This document shows positions 60,091-64,000 of a stretch of 64,000 nt of DNA, in pieces. The notes under the pieces are model-generated. The model was not told the origin of the DNA. It worked only from the letters and a program-made list of their open reading frames with translations, and searched no databases. Position 1 is the stretch's first letter. The number at the start of each line of letters is the position of its first letter. The DNA is from Mesostigma viride (Eukaryota; Streptophyta; Mesostigmatophyceae; Mesostigmatales; Mesostigmataceae), in NCBI GenBank assembly GCA_009746045.1, contig RPFO01000891.1:319001-383000 (forward strand), written 5' to 3'. The position numbers and the translations under genes are program-made.

Positions 60091-61737
60091 GGATGCCTGG
60101 AATTCGTTGGTGGAAGCCGAGAATGCCTGACGGCGGCCGTATGGCTGATCGAGGGCGTCCGGAGTTCAGATCTTTTGCGTATAGCTGAGCCCCAAATTCG
60201 GTCAGAGGACTTGCATTTGATGCGCCTTTTTAAGATGCACTCGCTAGTATAATCAGTTAAACGGCTGACACGCAGTATCGAAAAAGTTATGCACGTGACA
60301 AGCAACTATGATGACTCCAATTTCCAACGAGGTTTGGAAAAGGAGCTTTCCGGCTTCCAGCCCAACCCACTCGCCATCGTCCTTTCCCAACCGCCTGGGC
60401 CCGCAAACCCATCGCCAAGCGCCTCGCTGCAGAGCCCATGCAAGAAACCCTGCCACCGACGATCGCAAATGGAGCCATTACCTCCCAAGCAACGAATCCT
60501 TTTCTTTCCTTCATGTTCTGCATTGCCTTGCTGAGCTTCCGTAACTTCATGGTGCGCTTGTGTGGCTGCATCATGGGGCACTCGCTGCATGGCCCTGCAT
60601 CATTGACGAAGGATCAAAGAATGCGCCGAAATAATCAAGTTCTTAGCACAGGAACCGGCAAGCTCTTCTTAATTGGGTCGGCCACGGCGGCGGGCCTATA
60701 CACGCCGACGACCTGGTGGAGGCGTTCCTCGCCAGGCCAGACCACCGCCTCGCTAATATCAGGCTGTGCAGCTTCTTCCAGCTAACTGTTTTCGACATCG
60801 ATCGCCGCTAAGCTCCGCACTGAACCCAGCCCGTCCTGCGCAGCCGGCAGCCACATCGGCTGCCTCCCTCTGCATGCAAGGATGACATCCGATCTAGCAG
60901 TGCTGGATCGAGGAACACGTGACCTGGCTGTTGGCCGAGATTAGCTGACCTCGCTGAACACGACGCCTCAACACGGTGGAGCTAGGCCCGGGTCTCCAAT
61001 GTGGAAACCAAGGTTGTCCACAAGCTCCAACCTCAGTTCACGGCGCTGCACACCGCGGCGCAGGCATCTGAGACGCGCACGCTGCACCTAGTGTCTCTCG
61101 CCTAAACCAGGTGCATGGAGGGCAAGTGCGGCCTCAGGCAGTGCTCATGACGAAGCTTGATTGAAGCCATCACCGCCCAGTCGCCCACATGTACCGAGGC
61201 CCTGGCCTCTGACACAATTGAGGTCCCAAAGATAGCTAGCGGAGCAGCTAGACGGCCACCACATCGCATCCCAGCCACCCCGGCAGGATGCTGGCGACCG
61301 ATCCCCGACCCCGAGCTCTATGCGGACCTAGACTGCGGACAGCAACCGCCTCAACCAGTGACTGACGCCATCGCTACGAAACTCCAGGAGCTTGAATTAA
61401 GTCTGCATGACATTCGCCAGGCACAACTGATATATAACGGGAGGCACCGACCGCGCTCGCCGCGACTGCCGGGTGGTGTGTTGCGTCGCTTCCATGCAGG
61501 GTTGGGCGGAACCGGGTTCCGGCGTTCCGAAATAATTTCGGAATTACGGGGATCGGAATTCCATTCCGTTTAGGTTCCGGGGACTGGGCCAAAAAACGTG
61601 GTCGGAATCAGGTTCCGGACGGTTCCGTAGACGGAACTGACCTAATTACGGCGGAACGAAAAGGTCTGCGCGTGTTTAGGGTTCAAAAACGCCAGGAAAA
61701 CGTGTCAAAAGCGTGCACGCTGCCCCAACCGCGACGC

Positions 61738-61985
61738 AAATTAATTAATTAATTAATTAAACACGTGCTCCCGTTGGGGAGTCACGGAGCACTGAAGTGC
61801 TTTTAATCCCTGTGTGTGCACTACAGGAGAAAGGGCAGAGACCCCCAGTCTCCTTCATGCCAAAGGCATGCCACAGCTGCAATCGGGCGCGGCTAGCTAA
61901 AAGGACAGGCTAACGATCCGGCAAACTGTGGGTGCAATAAGACCCATGTAAGCGGGGCATAACAAGTATAGCGTGGGCAAAATGC
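61738..61985 (-). mobile_element. LINE/SINE 3'-end copy nested in the hAT element
   Basis: Reverse-complement relative of 59790-60090, with the (TTAA)n tail at its left edge (61739-61760). Shared blocks: gtgctcccgttggggagtca, atgccaaaggcatgccacag, gggtgcaataagacccatgt. Confidence 0.75.
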
Positions 61986-62162
61986 CGCCCTTTTTTGCAC
62001 TACTACGCGGGAATCTGGAGCCTGGACTTGAAATCTAGTGTTGCGGAAGGTCGCTGCTCGAGCAACCTCACCTAGCTTTTTGTATTAATAAGCATATGAG
62101 TTATAGTAGTAGTTCTCACTTAACATGAGAAGTTAGTTGTCTCACTCAATATGAGGAATTTA

Positions 62163-62649
62163 TACCGTAGTGGTCCCAATATCTGTACGCGTAATTATGT
62201 ACGAATCGACCTCGTACAGGCCCAAAAAAACCCTCTTCCGGGCCTCGTACACCTCAAAATTAGGTACCACCAGCGCAGCGCGGCGCAGACCTTAAAGCCT
62301 AGCTACCCGTGGCGCGGCGCCCGGAGGGAGTTTTCGCGCGCAAACTTCGTTTGATCTGCGTTGAGACATGACTCAGAGGTAAACTGTGCATTTTTTATTT
62401 ATCCCATACACCATCACAATATACCCGCCCGCTGGCATTCAGTTAGCTAAATGGCTACTACCTAGTACCTACATGCAGTTCAGTCAAACTGAACTGAACT
62501 ACCTACTACTCGCGCACCCTTGAATATACCCTGACATTATACGTACGTACAGTAAAAATAATTCCCAAAAGTTCTCGTACACGTAACAAAAATTCCTAAA
62601 AGTATTCGTACGATAATTACGCGTACAGATATTGGGGCCACTACGGTAG
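62163..62649. mobile_element. MITE with about 43-bp terminal inverted repeats, nested in the hAT element
   Basis: The left end accgtagtggtcccaatatc continues tgtacgcgtaattat..gtacgaat; the right end is its reverse complement with two or three differences. Length is about 487 bp with no coding capacity. Adjacent ta on the left and ta inside the right edge suggest a TA target, so Tc1/mariner-like, but the exact edge is ambiguous. Confidence 0.75.
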
Positions 62650-63490
62650 TGTTCTCTCTTAAAATTAATTAGCGCAGGCCAGAAATTTGAAGAATCTCGT
62701 TTTGAATAGCAATTTTCCGCTCTTCCGTTCCGTGCGCACGCGGAACCAGTTCCGCCTCCGTAACCGGTTCCGGTTCCGTTCTAAAGTTCCGTCCAAAATT
62801 CCCATGGTTCCATTCCGGTTCCGTTCCGCCAACCCAAAACCCAGTTAATTCCGCCCAACCCTGGTCGCTTCCCCCAGCAGAAGCCAGAATACGTGCATGA
62901 GACGTCAACCACCCTTGCCGACGAGCTCAAGGACCAGCTTCTTAGTTAACCAGGCTCATGGGCCTATAGTAGGTGCATGAGGTAGCACTGCGTGGGACCG
63001 ACCGTGGCCGTGCGCCACCGCCTTCGATCCCCACTCGATCTCGGGACAAGGCGGCTCTGCGCCACCAGTCCTGCTCACCTTACCCTCCCGTGAGGACAAG
63101 CAGCGGTTAATTCCTTTCTCGTCGCAAGAGGTTGCACAACCTCACGTGGACGCTGGACAACGACCTGACCCCCGCTCAGCAGCAGTAGCGACGCGACCTG
63201 TGGCCGGAATACCTCCACCACAAGCAGGACCCCCAGAAGCCCAAGGTGTACTTGAGGGGCGGGGACCCGATGATCAACCACAAGATGTGGACGCGCCCCC
63301 TGCGGGCTAGAATAGCCCTAGCTTGTATTCCTTGGTATCAGTCACTGCCGCCTCGCTTGGTATCGTAGCTTGTATTCCTTGGTATCAGTCACCGCCACGG
63401 GCCATGGCAACCATGCCTAGAATGTTTGCCTAGCTGTGCCATCATACCTAGTCACGTGCACCGTTATAACACACGGTACACAACCAGCCA

Positions 63491-64000
63491 TACTCCTTAT
63501 TAATTAATTAATTAATTAATTAATTAGACTCGTGCTCCCGTTGGGGAGACTGTCATGCACTGGAGCATTAACCGGCCCCGATCGATGGATGGATGGATGG
63601 GTGCAAACAGTCCTACCGGTCTAATCTATTATCTACATCGGCTACATACTACATCTATCTAACAGCATTCTAACGTACTACAACATCTATCTAGGCAGCC
63701 GCACGCTGCCCTAGGGGATCGGCTATCTGGCGTGCCTCCCACGGGATTGCACACGCGGGCGCTTCCCTACTGGGGGGGGCTCGTTGTCCTCTATGACCTG
63801 GGCCCACTTGGCCTTGTCCATCATCTTCTTCCAAATCACGGAGAGGCCTAGGCCCCCCATGTCCTCTACTAGCTGTTCTTTGAAGGTGCGGGCCTTGCGG
63901 CGTCTAACATCTCTGGGCCCAGCCCACGTCAGGAGGTGCCGGCCAGGCTGGGCTGGTCGCAGTCCTGCGGGGGGGCCACGTGAGGTGTCTACCTGGTTGG
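63491..64000 (-). mobile_element. LINE, C-terminus of the reverse-transcriptase ORF and 3' end, runs off the window
   Basis: Minus-strand reading gives ARTFKEQLVEDMGGLGL, then WKKMMDKAKWAQVIEDNE, and a TAG stop near 63727. The GGLGL patch and the following helix are typical of the end of LINE ORF2 proteins. After the stop come about 190 bp of 3' region with a short GGAT microsatellite and a (TTAA)n tail at 63499-63526. The body continues beyond 64000. The truncated copy at 27.9 kb shares this 3' end. Confidence 0.8.

Larger units (their letters stand above)
61485..62871. mobile_element. Non-autonomous hAT-type DNA transposon with 8-bp target-site duplication
   Basis: The element body is 61497-62863 (1,367 bp). 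Its ends are perfect 15-bp inverted repeats, CAGGGTTGGGCGGAA. The 8-bp duplication gtcgcttc lies at 61485-61492 and 62864-62871; copy A shows the uninterrupted target (gtcgcttccccc near 59021). CAGGG-type ends plus 8-bp duplications are hallmarks of hAT elements. Subterminal zones are dense in ttccg/cggaa motifs. An extra CATG (61493-61496) separates the left duplication from the left end. No transposase is coded; the inside is filled by other elements. Confidence 0.88.
60290..63490 (+). mobile_element. Half-LINE copy B, split by a hAT-type insertion
   Basis: From about 61080 to 61492, and again from 62872 to about 63490, it aligns with copy A. It extends further 5' than copy A, with helix-coding sequence (VSNVETKVVHKLQPQFTALH near 61000). 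The start near 60290 is uncertain. Reading frame is lost at many small insertions. The middle is occupied by the element 61497-62863. The 3' end runs directly into the (TTAA)n tail of an opposite-strand LINE. Confidence 0.7.

Noticed and set aside
60290-60800. Possible host gene
   Set aside because: Reading frames are short and shift; position just 5' of half-LINE copy B favours its upstream part.

Overview
This is a window of eukaryotic nuclear DNA. Six protein-coding genes can be rebuilt, five of them split by GT-AG introns (one intron is GC-AG). Phase-consistent exons give products matching the eukaryotic families NRDE2, MEP50/WDR77, glutaredoxin-like DUF836, a short-chain dehydrogenase and a RING-H2 membrane protein. 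GC-rich exons, many short exons and introns packed with micro- and minisatellites suggest an alga or other protist with a moderately large genome. I cannot name the species; a green-lineage or brown-type alga is only a guess.

Layout: (1) 1-1.8 kb, tandem repeats; (2) 1.8-10.0 kb, minus, a nine-exon (possibly ten) orphan coiled-coil gene; (3) 11.3-14.8 kb, plus, a single-exon membrane RING-H2 protein; (4) 16.3-23.2 kb, minus, a nine-exon MEP50/WDR77 homologue; (5) 23.9-26.5 kb, plus, a three-exon glutaredoxin-like gene; (6) 26.5-29.4 kb, LINE debris; (7) 29.4-55.1 kb, minus, a 30-exon NRDE2 homologue of 1,611 residues; (8) 55.7-57.4 kb, plus, a two-exon short-chain dehydrogenase; (9) 57.5-64 kb, nested transposons (half-LINEs, a hAT-type element holding further elements, and a LINE with reverse-transcriptase-type C-terminal sequence).

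The six genes form three head-to-head pairs with ATG-to-ATG gaps of about 1.27, 0.69 and 0.62 kb, so each gap probably holds a shared bidirectional promoter. MEP50 (partner of the arginine methyltransferase PRMT5) and NRDE2 are both nuclear RNA-biology factors, but nothing shows that these genes form one pathway.

No phage, CRISPR, toxin or metabolic cluster is present. The most unusual signals are in the DNA: (a) copies of the same transposon differ repeatedly by insertion of exactly four self-complementary bases (CATG, CTAG, GATC, TTAA/AATT, GGCC), including one between a hAT target-site duplication and its terminal repeat; (b) tandem arrays abut or include splice sites, including a 61-bp unit that copies the end of an NRDE2 exon with its 5' splice site; (c) a 1,043-bp almost perfect palindrome flanked by C10 on both sides lies in an NRDE2 intron; (d) two copies of a TA-flanked MITE occur, one of them with an apparent empty site beside it.
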